NCBI GenBank assembly: GCA_963801855.1
Contig: CAWDGK010000004.1
Location: 186,001 to 250,000 of the forward strand
Length of the DNA: 64,000 bases
Source of the DNA: JACDAN01 sp963801855
GTDB taxonomy: Bacteria > Actinomycetota > Thermoleophilia > Gaiellales > Gaiellaceae
Direction of reading: 5' to 3'
The translations under genes were made by a program, and so were the position numbers. Under the pieces are notes generated by a model that did no database searches, was not told where the DNA came from, and saw only the letters and a list, made by a program, of their open reading frames with translations. Positions 53,095 to 62,576 of this stretch are shown here, piece after piece; the first letter of the stretch is position 1; each line of letters starts with the position of its first letter.

Positions 53095-54373
53095 CCCACC
53101 AGTCGACTGTTCCGCCGGAGGCGCCTGAGGAGGCGCCTCCGCTACTCAGGCAGCCCGAGTTCCGGAAGCTCTGGGCGGCGCAGTCGATCTCCGTGCTCGG
53201 CGACCAGGTCACGCTGCTGGCCCTCCCGCTCGTCGCCGTCCTCACGCTGGACGCGTCCGCGGCCCAGATGGGCTTCCTCGTCGCCGCGGAGCTGATGCCG
53301 CACCTGCTCTTCTCGCTCCTCGCCGGCGTCTGGATCGAACGGTTGCAGACGCGGAGGAAGCTCATGATCGTGGCCGACGTCGGTCGGGCGCTGCTGCTCG
53401 CCTCGGTGCCGGTGGCCTACGCGTTCGACGTGCTCAGCTTCCCCCAGCTCTACGCCGTCGCGTTCGGAGTCGGGACCTTCGCGGTCATGTTCGACGTCAG
53501 CTGGTCGACGCTCTTCGTCCGTGTCGTCCCGCGGCGGGACGTCGTCGACGCCAACAGCAAGATGAGCCTCAGCCGCTCGCTGTCCTTCGTCGCCGGGCCG
53601 CCCGTCGCCGGAGTCCTCGTCCAGGCGGTGACAGCGCCGGTCACGCTGCTCCTCGACGCGTTCTCGTACCTCGGCTCGGCGCGTCTTCCTCGGGCGCATG
53701 CGTGTCAAGGAGCCTCCGGTCGAGAGCGACGGGCAGGAGAGCGTGTTCGGAAGCCTGCGCACGGGCTTCGGCTTCGTCGCGCGCGACGAGTACATCCGGC
53801 CCGATCTGCTTCTGCGTGGCGACGATCAACCTCTTCAACTTCGTCTTCCACGCGATCTTCGTCCTCTACGCGACGCGGGAGCTTGGGGTGAGCCCGGGAT
53901 TGCTCGGCCTCGTCCTCGGCGCCGGTGCGGTCGGAGGCGTCTTCGGCGCGCTCGTCGCCGTGCGGGTCGAGCGGCTGATCGGGATCGGCCCGGCGTTCAT
54001 GCTCGGCGCGGTCCTCTTCCCGCTTCCGCTCGTCCTGATCCCTCTCGCTTCCGGTTCCGATCTGCGGATCGCGCTGATGCTGGGCGCCGCTGAGTTCCTG
54101 AGCTCGGTCGGCGTGATGATCCTCGACGTCAACGCCGGGAGCATCACGTTCCTCCGGACCCCGGATCGGCTCCGAGCGAGGACGAGCGGGACCTTCCGGT
54201 TCGTCAACTACGGCATCCGCCCGATCGGCGCGCTGCTGGGCGGCGCGCTGGGAACGGCAATCGGGCTTCAGACGACGCTGTGGATCGGGGTCCTCGGAGC
54301 CCTCGCGGGAGTTCTGTGGCTCCTGTTCTCGCCGATCCCGCGCCTGCGCGAAGCGCCGGCCGAAGCGGTCTAG
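53091..54373 (+). CDS. MFS permease, two frameshifts
   Basis: About 427 residues across three frames. N-terminus LLRQPEFRKLWAAQSISVLGDQV and VAAELMPHLLFSLLAGVWIERL are typical of the enterobactin-exporter/macrolide-efflux branch. The frame breaks at about 53678 (YLGSA to FLGRMRVKEPP) and again at about 53810 (IRPDLL to CVATINLFNFVFHAIF), then runs intact through PLPLVLIPLASGS to the TAG. Around twelve helices in total. The substrate is unknown. Last gene of the ribbon-helix-helix operon; stop overlaps convergent DUF1360. Confidence 0.83.
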
Positions 54374-54837
54374 GGGGCCCTGTCTTCCAGCTCGTTCGCC
54401 TTCGCACAGAGCGCTACGAAGGCAGTGTGGAGGAAATCGTTTGCGGCGCCGCCGCGAGCGTCCAGGTCAGCGCGCGCCCGAACCGGGGGCTCAGCATCTG
54501 CGCCGAGGCCAGCGCCGCGGCGGTCCAGGTGCCGATGCAGCGGGGGCAGGTGACGAGCTCTCCGAGTGCGCGTTGGAGCCCTTTGCCCGCCGGGCGTTCG
54601 TCTTCGCCGCGCGCCGCGTCTCCTTCCACGAACGGCTGGCGCAGGAAGCTCGCGACCTTCTCCCGCGAGAGCGGTTCGAGAGGCCTTGAAGGTCGCCGCG
54701 GACAGGGCGACGAGCTCCAGCGCCGTCGCAGGCGGGCCCCGTCGGGACAGCACTGCAACGGCCCCGAGACCGGTGAGGAACGTGCCGGCGATCGCGGCGT
54801 ACGCGCCGTAGGGCTGGGGTTCCGTGTTCTCGACCAT
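54370..54837 (-). CDS. DUF1360 membrane protein, two frameshifts
   Basis: About 155 residues when the frames are joined: YGAYAAIAGTFLTGLGAVAV and LELVALSAATFKASR first, then after a shift near 54683 LSREKVASFLRQPFVEGD and LGELVTCPRCIGTW, and after a shift near 54447 AANDFLHTAFVALCAKANE. The CPRCxGxW motif defines DUF1360. Function unknown; small membrane protein. ATG 54837 is 19 bases from the divergent uvrB start. Confidence 0.75.
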   Translation of the reverse strand: MVENTEPQPYGAYAAIAGTFLTGLGAVAVLSRRGPPATALELVALSAATFKASRTALAGEGRELPAPAVRGRRRGARRRRTPGGQRAPTRTRRARHLPPLHRHLDRRGAGLGADAEPPVRARADLDARGGAANDFLHTAFVALCAKANELEDRAP

Positions 54838-54843
54838 CGTGGC

Positions 54844-54849
54844 TAGCCT
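54844..54849 (+). promoter_or_regulatory. -10 hexamer TAGCCT of uvrB
   Basis: TAGCCT seven bases before GTG 54857 with no Shine-Dalgarno site. No LexA-type box was seen in the short gap. Confidence 0.5.
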
Positions 54850-54856
54850 TACCCCG

Positions 54857-56866
54857 GTGGCCGAGTTCAAGACATCGAGCGCCTACAAGCCGACTGCCGA
54901 TCAGCCGAAGGCGATCGAGCAGATCTCGGAGGGACTGAAGAAGGGAGAGCGCTTTCAGACCCTGCTGGGCGCGACCGGGACCGGCAAGACGGCGACGATG
55001 GCGTGGACGATCGAGCAGGTTCAGAAGCCGGCGCTGATCATCGCGCACAACAAGACGCTCGCGGCTCAGCTCTGCAACGAGTTCCGGGAGTTCTTCCCCG
55101 AGAACGCCGTCGAGTACTTCGTCTCCTACTACGACTACTACCAGCCGGAGGCGTACGTGCCGCAGGCCGACCTCTATATCGAGAAGGACTCGTCGCGGAA
55201 CGACGACATCGACCGCCTGCGGCACTCCGCGACCTCGTCGCTCCTCTCGCGCCGCGACACCATCGTCGTCGCCTCCGTCTCCGCGATCTACGGGCTCGGG
55301 TCGCCGGAGGAGTACGAGAGCCGCCTCGTGATGCTGCAGGTGGGCGAGGAGCAGAACCGGGACGTGATGCTGCGGAAGCTGATCGACATCCACTACACGC
55401 GAAACGACGCCTTCCTCGGCCGCGGACGATTCCGCGTCAAGGGCGACGTGATCGAGATCCAGCCCGCGTACGAGGAGTCCGCGTACCGGGTCTCGATGTT
55501 CGGGGACGACGTGGAGGAGATCACCCACTTCGACCCGCTCACCGGCGAGGTCTTCGGGAAGCTCGAGCACCTGAACATCTTTCCGGCGACGCAGTACGTG
55601 ACCTCGAAGCCGACCATCGAGCGCGCGGTCGACGACATCCGGCACGAGCTGCAGGAGCAGGTGAGCCTCTTCGAGTCGGAGGGGCGCATGCTCGAGGCCC
55701 ACAGGATCCGCCAGCGCACCGAGTACGACCTGGAGATGATGGTCGAGCTCGGCTTCTGCAACGGGATCGAGAACTACTCCCGGATCCTCGACGGCCGGCC
55801 GCCCGGCTCCGCGCCGTACACGCTCATCGACTACTTCCCCTCGGACTTCGTCGTCTTCCTCGACGAGTCGCACCAGTCGGTGCCTCAGATCGGCGGCATG
55901 TACGAGGGCGACAGGTCCAGGAAGCAGACCCTCGTCGACTTCGGCTTCCGGCTTCCGTCGGCGCTCGACAACCGGCCTCTGCGCTTCGACGAGTTCCTCG
56001 CAAAGGTTCCGCAGATCGTCTTCGTCTCGGCGACTCCGGGACCGTACGAGCTCCGGCACTCGACTCGTGTGGCCGAGCAGCTCGTCCGGCCGACCGGGAT
56101 CGTCGACCCCGACGTCGAGCTGCGTGCGACCAAGAACCAGATCGACGATCTGTTGAACGAGATCCGGCGCCGCGAGCAGCTCGGTGAGCGGACGCTCGTC
56201 ACGACGCTGACGAAGAAGATGTCCGAGGACCTGACCGACTACCTGCTCGAGTCAGGCGTCAGGGCTCGCTACCTGCACTCGGAGATCGACACGCTCGACC
56301 GGATTCAGCTGATCCGGGAGCTCCGGCTCGGAGACTACGACGTCCTCGTCGGAGTGAACCTCCTTCGCGAGGGACTCGATCTCCCAGAGGTGTCGTTGAT
56401 CGCGATCCTCGACGCGGACAAGGAGGGCTTCCTCCGGGGCAAGACCGCGTTGATCCAGACGATCGGACGAGCTGCGCGGAACACGAACGGCAAGGTCGTC
56501 ATGTACGCGGACAAGGTGACCGAGGCGATCAGGGGAGCGCTCGAGGAGACCGACCGGCGCCGCGCGATCCAGCTCGCCTACAACGAGGAGCACGGGATCA
56601 CGCCCGAGTCGATCATCAAGGGCGTCTCCGACATCGCCGAGTTCCTGGCGCTCGACGCGCCCACCGTCCCGAAGGGCAGGCGGAGGAAGGGGCTTCAGAA
56701 GGTCGAGACGATGGCGCCGGACGAAGTCCAGAAGCTGATCGTCACCCTCGAGGAGGAGATGTTCACGGCCGCTGCCGACCTCCGCTTCGAGTACGCAGCC
56801 AAGCTGCGCGACGAGCTCAAGGAGCTACGGCGCGAGCTCCAGGCGGCTGCCGAGACCGCTGCTTAG
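54857..56866 (+). CDS. uvrB: excinuclease ABC subunit B
   Basis: 669 residues from GTG 54857. Walker A TLLGATGTGKTATMA, beta-hairpin region YDYYQPEAYVPQADLYIEK, helicase motifs FLDESHQS, RTLVTTLTKKMSEDL, LDLPEVSLIAILDADKEGFLR and QTIGRAARN, and the C-terminal UVR domain EEMFTAAADLRFEYAAKLRDE. UvrB verifies DNA damage with UvrA and positions UvrC. Earlier in-frame starts would lie in the DUF1360 gene; the hexamer supports this start. Confidence 0.97.
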   Translation: MAEFKTSSAYKPTADQPKAIEQISEGLKKGERFQTLLGATGTGKTATMAWTIEQVQKPALIIAHNKTLAAQLCNEFREFFPENAVEYFVSYYDYYQPEAYVPQADLYIEKDSSRNDDIDRLRHSATSSLLSRRDTIVVASVSAIYGLGSPEEYESRLVMLQVGEEQNRDVMLRKLIDIHYTRNDAFLGRGRFRVKGDVIEIQPAYEESAYRVSMFGDDVEEITHFDPLTGEVFGKLEHLNIFPATQYVTSKPTIERAVDDIRHELQEQVSLFESEGRMLEAHRIRQRTEYDLEMMVELGFCNGIENYSRILDGRPPGSAPYTLIDYFPSDFVVFLDESHQSVPQIGGMYEGDRSRKQTLVDFGFRLPSALDNRPLRFDEFLAKVPQIVFVSATPGPYELRHSTRVAEQLVRPTGIVDPDVELRATKNQIDDLLNEIRRREQLGERTLVTTLTKKMSEDLTDYLLESGVRARYLHSEIDTLDRIQLIRELRLGDYDVLVGVNLLREGLDLPEVSLIAILDADKEGFLRGKTALIQTIGRAARNTNGKVVMYADKVTEAIRGALEETDRRRAIQLAYNEEHGITPESIIKGVSDIAEFLALDAPTVPKGRRRKGLQKVETMAPDEVQKLIVTLEEEMFTAAADLRFEYAAKLRDELKELRRELQAAAETAA

Positions 56867-58167
56867 GGCTCGGACACGTACAGGAACGCGATGCACATCT
56901 CGTCCGAGGAGTTCTCGCCCCACGTCTTGAGCTGACGGCCCGGGTTCGCGTGCTCGCAGCGGAGGGAGAGCCGGTCGCCCGGCGCGAACGCCGTCGAGGA
57001 CGCGAGGTGGTACTCCCGCTGCCAGTTGAAGTCCCAGCGGGGGACGCGCAGTAGTACCTCGCGTCCGCCCGAGGCCCGCTCGATCGCCACCTCGCCGTTT
57101 CTGCCGAGCCGGTGCATGTGCAGGAGCAGCGAGTGGATGACGAACCCGTTCGACACGTTCATCCCCGAGGTGATCCGGAAGAGCTCGCGGGGGTCGCCGA
57201 CGAATGAGTGCGGGATCTTCTTCTTCCTCGCCGGGATTCGGAAGCTTCGCGGGCTGAGGATCCAACCGGCGTCGACGAGCGGCGCGTAGACCGCGCGTCG
57301 TTTGACGGCGTCATCGAGCTTCAGCTCCACGACCGACCGGTCGGGCTTGACGGTCTTCGTCGACTCGAGGTTGTAGTGGACCTGCATGACGAGGCGCGAC
57401 CCGGGGCTGATGCGAATGCCGGTGCCGGGCGCAAAGTCCGTCCCGAACGATCCGGGAACCCAGCCGGAGAGGAACTGGAACCCGAACGACTGCTGTCCGG
57501 TCGCGCTCGGCCCGCCGTAGCAGCCGTAGCCCGGGCGCGAGTCCTGCCGCTCCCAGGCATCCACCGTCGATGCGTTTGCGGCTGTCGCCATGTACACGAT
57601 GATGTGGTGCACCTGCTTCCGCTGGCCGGGGCGGAGATTGAAGCCCGTGAGATAGGTCGTGCGGTCGGCCACCCACGGAAGGACGAAGCAGCGGTAGTCG
57701 TCGCCGCCCGCGCGCCGCTGCGGCATGTACGGCCGACGCATCGGAATGCGGACGTCCACGCGTGAGAGCTTCGGCGCAACCGACGGAAGCGCAGGCCCTG
57801 GCCGGGCCGTGTCGCCTCTTGGCCCGCGCCTGCCCGCCCAGCGCACGAGTGTCGTGATCTGCTCATTCGTGAGCGAGGGGTCGTAGAGGTAGCGGCGCGC
57901 ACGCGAGTCGGCATGCCAGGGAGGCATCGACCGTCGCTCAGCGGCCTCGGCGATCGAATCGCGGTGCCGGTACGCGTCGAGGTAGCCGGTGAGCGACATC
58001 GGCGCGATCCCGCCGGCGTAGTGACAGCCCGCGCAGCGCGAGTCCAGGATCGGCTTCACGTCCTGGAAGTACGTCGGCCGGTTCGGGGCAGCCTGGCCGA
58101 AGCCCACGAGAGCCACCGCGATGACAGCGACAGCGCCCGGGATGAGGATGCCGACGATCTTGCGCAT
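56863..58167 (-). CDS. haem- and copper-site protein: cytochrome-c-like start fused to a PHM/DBH-type monooxygenase
   Basis: 434 residues. An N-terminal membrane anchor or signal (IVGILIPGAVAVIAVALVGF) precedes a cytochrome-c-like segment with CAGCH (CxxCH, about 46-50) and MPPWH. The remainder resembles type II copper, ascorbate-dependent monooxygenases: VHHIIVYMA (His pair), LVMQVHYN, LLLHMHRLG (HxH) and a late SSDEMCIAFLYV (Met ligand). Peptidylglycine or dopamine-type hydroxylation would be the eukaryotic counterpart; the bacterial substrate is unknown. Having an electron-carrying haem on the same chain could replace ascorbate; that is inference. Confidence 0.82.
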   Translation of the reverse strand: MRKIVGILIPGAVAVIAVALVGFGQAAPNRPTYFQDVKPILDSRCAGCHYAGGIAPMSLTGYLDAYRHRDSIAEAAERRSMPPWHADSRARRYLYDPSLTNEQITTLVRWAGRRGPRGDTARPGPALPSVAPKLSRVDVRIPMRRPYMPQRRAGGDDYRCFVLPWVADRTTYLTGFNLRPGQRKQVHHIIVYMATAANASTVDAWERQDSRPGYGCYGGPSATGQQSFGFQFLSGWVPGSFGTDFAPGTGIRISPGSRLVMQVHYNLESTKTVKPDRSVVELKLDDAVKRRAVYAPLVDAGWILSPRSFRIPARKKKIPHSFVGDPRELFRITSGMNVSNGFVIHSLLLHMHRLGRNGEVAIERASGGREVLLRVPRWDFNWQREYHLASSTAFAPGDRLSLRCEHANPGRQLKTWGENSSDEMCIAFLYVSEP

Positions 58168-58178
58168 GAACCGAGCTC

Positions 58179-58200
58179 AATCTAGCCGCATGGCTAGATT
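58179..58200. promoter_or_regulatory. perfect 9-bp inverted repeat, probable operator
   Basis: AATCTAGCC (58179-58187) and GGCTAGATT (58192-58200) are exact reverse complements around GCAT. On the minus strand the arm holds TAGATT eleven bases before the monooxygenase ATG, so a bound regulator would cover its -10 element. There is no T-run, so a terminator is unlikely. Confidence 0.65.
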
Positions 58201-58225
58201 CACGAGCTTTTCACCAGGATAGCGC

Positions 58226-58254
58226 TTCAAATTCCCCAGAGATCGGCGTAGGAT
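58226..58254 (+). promoter_or_regulatory. promoter of the phosphodiesterase/nucleotidase gene
   Basis: TTCAAA (58226-58231), 17-bp spacer, TAGGAT (58249-58254). A leader of about 37 bases carries GGGAGAGGAG before TTG 58298. Confidence 0.5.
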
Positions 58255-58297
58255 CGAGCGGTCCACGTTCAGGGGATCGAGGGAGAGGAGCTCCACG

Positions 58298-61200
58298 TTG
58301 AAGAGATTCCGTCGAGTCGGTGCGGCCGCGGTCGCGCTCGCGACACTTGGAACACTTGTCTTTGCCGGCGCGTCGGCCGGCCATCAGCCAAAGCCCCCGC
58401 AGGGGCCGCTGACCGACAAGGCGATCATGTTCGCATCCGACGGCATGCGCCCCGACTTGATGGAGCGGTATGCCGACAAGGGCCTCATGCCGACCTTCAA
58501 AGACTTGATGAAGCGGGGCGTGCACGGAAAGAACGGCCTGCTTCAGGGGTTCCCGCCGAATACCGGCGTCGGCTGGCACACGCTCGCAACGGGCACCTGG
58601 CCGAGCGAGCACGGCTCGACGAACAACACGTTCCACCGGACGGGCACCGGATTCGACACGACCTCGAGCTTCTCGACCAACGGGATCCTCCAGGCCGACA
58701 CGATCCTCCAGTCCGCTGAACGGGCCGGCAAGACAGTTGTTGCGGTGGAGTGGGCCGCTGCGCGCGCTCTCAGGCCCGAGCTCCAGGGTCCCGTGATCGA
58801 CTTCCGCACCTTTATCGGAGGCCGTGGCATTGCCCTCAACTACGACCTGCCCGGGCAGCCGGCGCTCGCCAACAGCTTCGGCGTCCAGTACCAGCGGCAG
58901 GACCTCGCGGCTGCGGCGGGGTGGACGAACGTCCCGACCTCTCACAGCCCCGCAAAGGAAGGCACGCTCAACCACGCGAACACGCAGATCCCCGGGAATG
59001 GGCTCTGGAATCTCTACATCTACGACTCGACGAACGACGGGACGGTCAACTACAACCGCGTCCTGATCGTCAACAGCGCAGACGCGAAGGACGGCAGCAA
59101 GGCCGTTACGAACCTCGCGCGCGGCGACTGGGCCGACGCGAAGCTGAAGCTTGCCACCGGCGCCCTCGCCGGAAGGACGGCCGGCTTCCACGTGAAGCTG
59201 ATCGACCTGAACGCGGATGCCTCCCGGTTCCGGATCTACTTCACATCGGTTCAGCGGGTGAACGCGAGCTACAACGCGCTCGGGCCGACGGGCTCTGCGG
59301 ACTTCGTCGAGACACTTGCCCGCGACTTCCCGACCTCGACGGCGGCGGACTTCGCTCCCCTCGAGGCGCTGATCGTGGACGAAGACACCTACATCGAGCA
59401 GGGCCTGAAGTGGAAGGACTCGACGTTCGCGTACCTCCACTACATCTTCGACACGCTGAACGTCGACGCAGACATGCTCTTCCTGGGCAACCCGGTGACC
59501 GACGAGTTCGGCCACCAGTTCCTCGGGCTGATCTCGAAGACGGACATCGACGGGCGTCCGAACCCGTACTACGACGACGTCAACGGCGACGGGACGAAGG
59601 ACGGGCTCGTAGCCAAGCGCGAGGGCTACATCCAGGCGGCCTACCACGAGGCCGACGAGACACTCGGGCTCGGCCGTGAGCTGATGGGCAAGAAGGAGAC
59701 GACCGTCTTCGCCTCGTCGGACCACGGCTTCGCGCCGCAGTGGCTCGCCATCAACGCGCGGAAGATCCTCTTCGACACGAAGGTGACGAACACGGTGACG
59801 GGCGCCCAGGTGTCCGTGCACCCGAGTGGCAACCCGACAGCGGTTCATGCGAGCGGCAGCCCGCTGAGCAACTGTCGCGCGCAGATGGGGAACGCCGACC
59901 TGGCCAAGGCGTGCTGGGCCGGCGGAACGACCCAGATCTACGTCAACCCGACGCTTCCGGCCGGAATCACGTACGAGGCCGTTCGGACCGCTGTGCGGAA
60001 CGCGTTCGGGAACCTCGCCGATCCAGGCGTGGCGAGCGGCGTGGGAGCGCGTCCGAGCTCGACGAACGCGCAGGTGATCCTGCGAATCATGAACAAGGAG
60101 GAGCTGCGAAACGTCGACGGAACGGACGCCCTGCATCCGAGCCGGAGCGGCGACGTCGTCGTCGTCTCGCGGCCGCCGTACCAGTTCGACGCGGCGACCG
60201 CGGGGCAGGACATCGCCTTCTCCCAGTTCTTCGGCCAGCACGGGTACACGCCTGACCTGGTCGATCTGAAGGACAACGTGAACATGCACGGGACCTTCGT
60301 CGCGTCCGGCCCGGGCATCCAGCACTTCTCCGCCGGAAAGACCGGTATCCGGGCGATCGACGTCGCACCGACCGTGGCGTTCCTGATGGGCATCCCTGGA
60401 CCGCAGAATGCCCGCGGCAAGATCCTCTATTCGATCATCAAGGGGAAGGGCAACTTCCGCGAGATCACGGTCCTGAACATCAGCGACTGGCACGCGCAGA
60501 TCCCCCCGGGAACGCCGGAGGCTGCGGACTTCGTCATCGGCGCAGACGGGCTCCCGACAGGGACCGCGGTCGGCCCGACCTTCTCGATCGCAGGTGCGGC
60601 GTTCCTCGACACCTGGTTCGACGACTACCGTGAGGAGGTTCGTGACGGGTCGCTGCTCGTTGCCGGCGGCGATTCGTTCGGCGGCGCCACGCCCCCGATC
60701 GCGAACGCGTTCGGCGACAAGCCGGTGCCGGGGATCATGAACATGATGGGCTTCGACGCCGAGGCGGTCGGGAACCATCAGTTCGACCGCGGTCAGGCCT
60801 ACCTCCGAAACGAGCTGATCCCGCTCGCCGACTTCGACATCCTGTCGGCGAACGTCGTCGATGCCGCCGGACGGACTCCGCCGGAGTGGTCGCCGTCGGC
60901 GACGTACCGTTTCGGCGATGTCAAGATCGGGATCGTCGGCTTCACGACCGAGGACACCCCCGGCCTGATCTTCCCGGGGAACCTCGGGCCGTTCCATCTG
61001 GCGGACGACATCACCACGGTGAACGCGGAGGCCGCTCGCCTCGCAAGGAAGCGGACGGACGCGATCATCGCGCTCGGGCACGAGGGGGTGAACGGCGGAA
61101 CGCTCACCAATCCGACCGGCCCGGTGGTCGATCTCGCGGATGCCGCTCGGGACATCGACGTGGTCATCGGCGACCACAACGACTTCCAGGTGCTGGCGAC

Positions 61201-62182
61201 CCGGCCGAACGGCGTCCTGCTCACGCAGAACCGCGGCCGAGGCATTCGGTTCACCCGAATCCGGCTCGTGATCAACGACGACGACGAGCAGGTGATCTAC
61301 AAGACGGCCGACTTCCACAAGCCGTGGAACATCGGCGTCACCCCGGATGCGGCGATCCAGGCGGAGATCAATCGGCTGAACGACCTGCTCCGGCCGATCT
61401 TCGGAACTGTGATCGCAACGTCGACGACGGCGGTTCCCCGCTCCGACAGCTGCGGCCGCTCGGACGGCCGGCTGTGCGAGTCGAAGATCGGGAACGTCGT
61501 GACCGACGCCATGCGGAAGACGTACGCAACGGCGCCGGGAGCGGACTTCGCGATCACCAACTCGGGCGGCCTCCGCGCCGATCTCACGTGTCCGGCGACC
61601 GATAACGCGGACGACTTCTGTCCTGCGTACACGAGTGCACCGCCCCCGTTCAACATCACGAGGGGCTCGGTGAACGGCGTCCTTCCGTTCGGCAACATCG
61701 TCGTCACGCTGCCGAACGCGACCGGCGCCGAGCTGAAGGCGTTCCTCGAGAATGGCGTCTCGCAGAGCGTTCAGCCCTCGGCCGGGCCCGTACCGCCGGC
61801 CGGAACGCCGGTCAACTCACCCCAGGGCCGGTTCCCGCAGGTGTCCGGGCTGTGCTTCACCTGGGACATCCAGGCGGCATCCGGAAACCGGGTGACGGGT
61901 GCGGTTCGCCAGGCTGCCGACGGCTCGTGCACGGGGTCGGCAGTCGACCTCACCGCCACCGGCGGCCCGTACAAGCTGCTGATGAACGACTTCATGGCGA
62001 GCGGGGGCGACGGGTATCCGAACGTGTACTCCCGGGTGACCTCGCTCGACATCATGGATCAGGTCGTCGCGGACTTCGCGACGGCGAACTCACCGGTCGG
62101 TCCGTCGATCCAGGGCCGGATCGTCTGCGCGGACAGCAACCCGGCGGCCGCGCCGGCCTGTCCGGCGATCACAGCGCCGTAG
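58298..62182 (+). CDS. secreted fusion of nucleotide pyrophosphatase/phosphodiesterase and 5'-nucleotidase
   Basis: 1294 residues, TTG start behind GGGAGAGGAG. Signal peptide to about residue 28. Residues 35-710 form an alkaline-phosphatase-superfamily domain: MFASDGMRPDLMERY, PPNTGVGWHTLATGTWPSEHG (nucleophile Thr), TDEFGHQF, ASSDHGFAP and NMHGTFVASGPGI. Residues 720-1290 are a 5'-nucleotidase: LNISDWHAQI, LLVAGGDSFGG, VGNHQFDRG, GHEGVNGG, VIGDHND and TNSGGLRAD with the C-terminal substrate domain. Metal ligands of both sites look present. One exported protein could thus cut nucleotide diesters or pyrophosphates and strip the phosphate. Confidence 0.92.
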   Translation: MKRFRRVGAAAVALATLGTLVFAGASAGHQPKPPQGPLTDKAIMFASDGMRPDLMERYADKGLMPTFKDLMKRGVHGKNGLLQGFPPNTGVGWHTLATGTWPSEHGSTNNTFHRTGTGFDTTSSFSTNGILQADTILQSAERAGKTVVAVEWAAARALRPELQGPVIDFRTFIGGRGIALNYDLPGQPALANSFGVQYQRQDLAAAAGWTNVPTSHSPAKEGTLNHANTQIPGNGLWNLYIYDSTNDGTVNYNRVLIVNSADAKDGSKAVTNLARGDWADAKLKLATGALAGRTAGFHVKLIDLNADASRFRIYFTSVQRVNASYNALGPTGSADFVETLARDFPTSTAADFAPLEALIVDEDTYIEQGLKWKDSTFAYLHYIFDTLNVDADMLFLGNPVTDEFGHQFLGLISKTDIDGRPNPYYDDVNGDGTKDGLVAKREGYIQAAYHEADETLGLGRELMGKKETTVFASSDHGFAPQWLAINARKILFDTKVTNTVTGAQVSVHPSGNPTAVHASGSPLSNCRAQMGNADLAKACWAGGTTQIYVNPTLPAGITYEAVRTAVRNAFGNLADPGVASGVGARPSSTNAQVILRIMNKEELRNVDGTDALHPSRSGDVVVVSRPPYQFDAATAGQDIAFSQFFGQHGYTPDLVDLKDNVNMHGTFVASGPGIQHFSAGKTGIRAIDVAPTVAFLMGIPGPQNARGKILYSIIKGKGNFREITVLNISDWHAQIPPGTPEAADFVIGADGLPTGTAVGPTFSIAGAAFLDTWFDDYREEVRDGSLLVAGGDSFGGATPPIANAFGDKPVPGIMNMMGFDAEAVGNHQFDRGQAYLRNELIPLADFDILSANVVDAAGRTPPEWSPSATYRFGDVKIGIVGFTTEDTPGLIFPGNLGPFHLADDITTVNAEAARLARKRTDAIIALGHEGVNGGTLTNPTGPVVDLADAARDIDVVIGDHNDFQVLATRPNGVLLTQNRGRGIRFTRIRLVINDDDEQVIYKTADFHKPWNIGVTPDAAIQAEINRLNDLLRPIFGTVIATSTTAVPRSDSCGRSDGRLCESKIGNVVTDAMRKTYATAPGADFAITNSGGLRADLTCPATDNADDFCPAYTSAPPPFNITRGSVNGVLPFGNIVVTLPNATGAELKAFLENGVSQSVQPSAGPVPPAGTPVNSPQGRFPQVSGLCFTWDIQAASGNRVTGAVRQAADGSCTGSAVDLTATGGPYKLLMNDFMASGGDGYPNVYSRVTSLDIMDQVVADFATANSPVGPSIQGRIVCADSNPAAAPACPAITAP

Positions 62183-62192
62183 CGGTTGACTG

Positions 62193-62224
62193 CGGGAGCC
62201 CGTCGCTTCGGCGGCGGGCTCCCG
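62193..62224 (+). terminator. GC-rich stem-loop after the nucleotidase gene
   Basis: CGGGAGCCCGTCGC and GCGGCGGGCTCCCG pair over 14 positions (one G-T) around a TTCG loop. No T-run follows; TACTCT at 62226-62231 right after it is a likely -10 for the next gene. Confidence 0.65.
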
Positions 62225-62240
62225 TTACTCTCCGGGCCGC

Positions 62241-62516
62241 ATGACGCTCGGCAGCATCCTCGCCATCGTCTTGACCGGTCTCGTGGTCGGCTTGCTCGGC
62301 CGCCTCGCAGTGCCGGGCAAGGACCCGATGCCGCTCTGGCTGACGATCGCGATCGGACTCGCCGGCTCGGTCATCGGAGGCGCGGTCGCGATCGCGCTCG
62401 GATTCGGTGCCGGGGGAGTGTTCGTTCTCTCGGTGGTCGTAGCGACCGCGATCGTGATCGGCTACAGGCGTTTTGTCCAGAAAAGGACTGTTACGGGCCC
62501 GGGTTCACGGCTCTAG
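62241..62516 (+). CDS. GlsB/YeaQ-type small membrane protein (first copy)
   Basis: 91 residues with three hydrophobic helices: ILAIVLTGLVVGLLGRLAVPG, WLTIAIGLAGSVIGGAVAI and VFVLSVVVATAIVIGYRRF. The LAVPGKDPMP loop corresponds to the LLPG-D-P motif of transglycosylase-associated (GlsB/YeaQ/YmgE) proteins, linked to stress responses but without known activity. TACTCT lies nine bases before the ATG and there is no ribosome-binding site. Confidence 0.85.
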   Translation: MTLGSILAIVLTGLVVGLLGRLAVPGKDPMPLWLTIAIGLAGSVIGGAVAIALGFGAGGVFVLSVVVATAIVIGYRRFVQKRTVTGPGSRL

Positions 62517-62576
62517 CGTTTCGGGAGCGCGGCTGAGGGAACGTCGTCTCTGAACATCAACCGAAGGGAGTTCCGC

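Noticed and set aside
58211..61318. 1035-codon open frame on the minus strand
   Set aside because: It is the antisense shadow of the phosphodiesterase/nucleotidase gene, has Arg/Val/Asp-rich noise composition and no motif; typical of high-GC codon bias.
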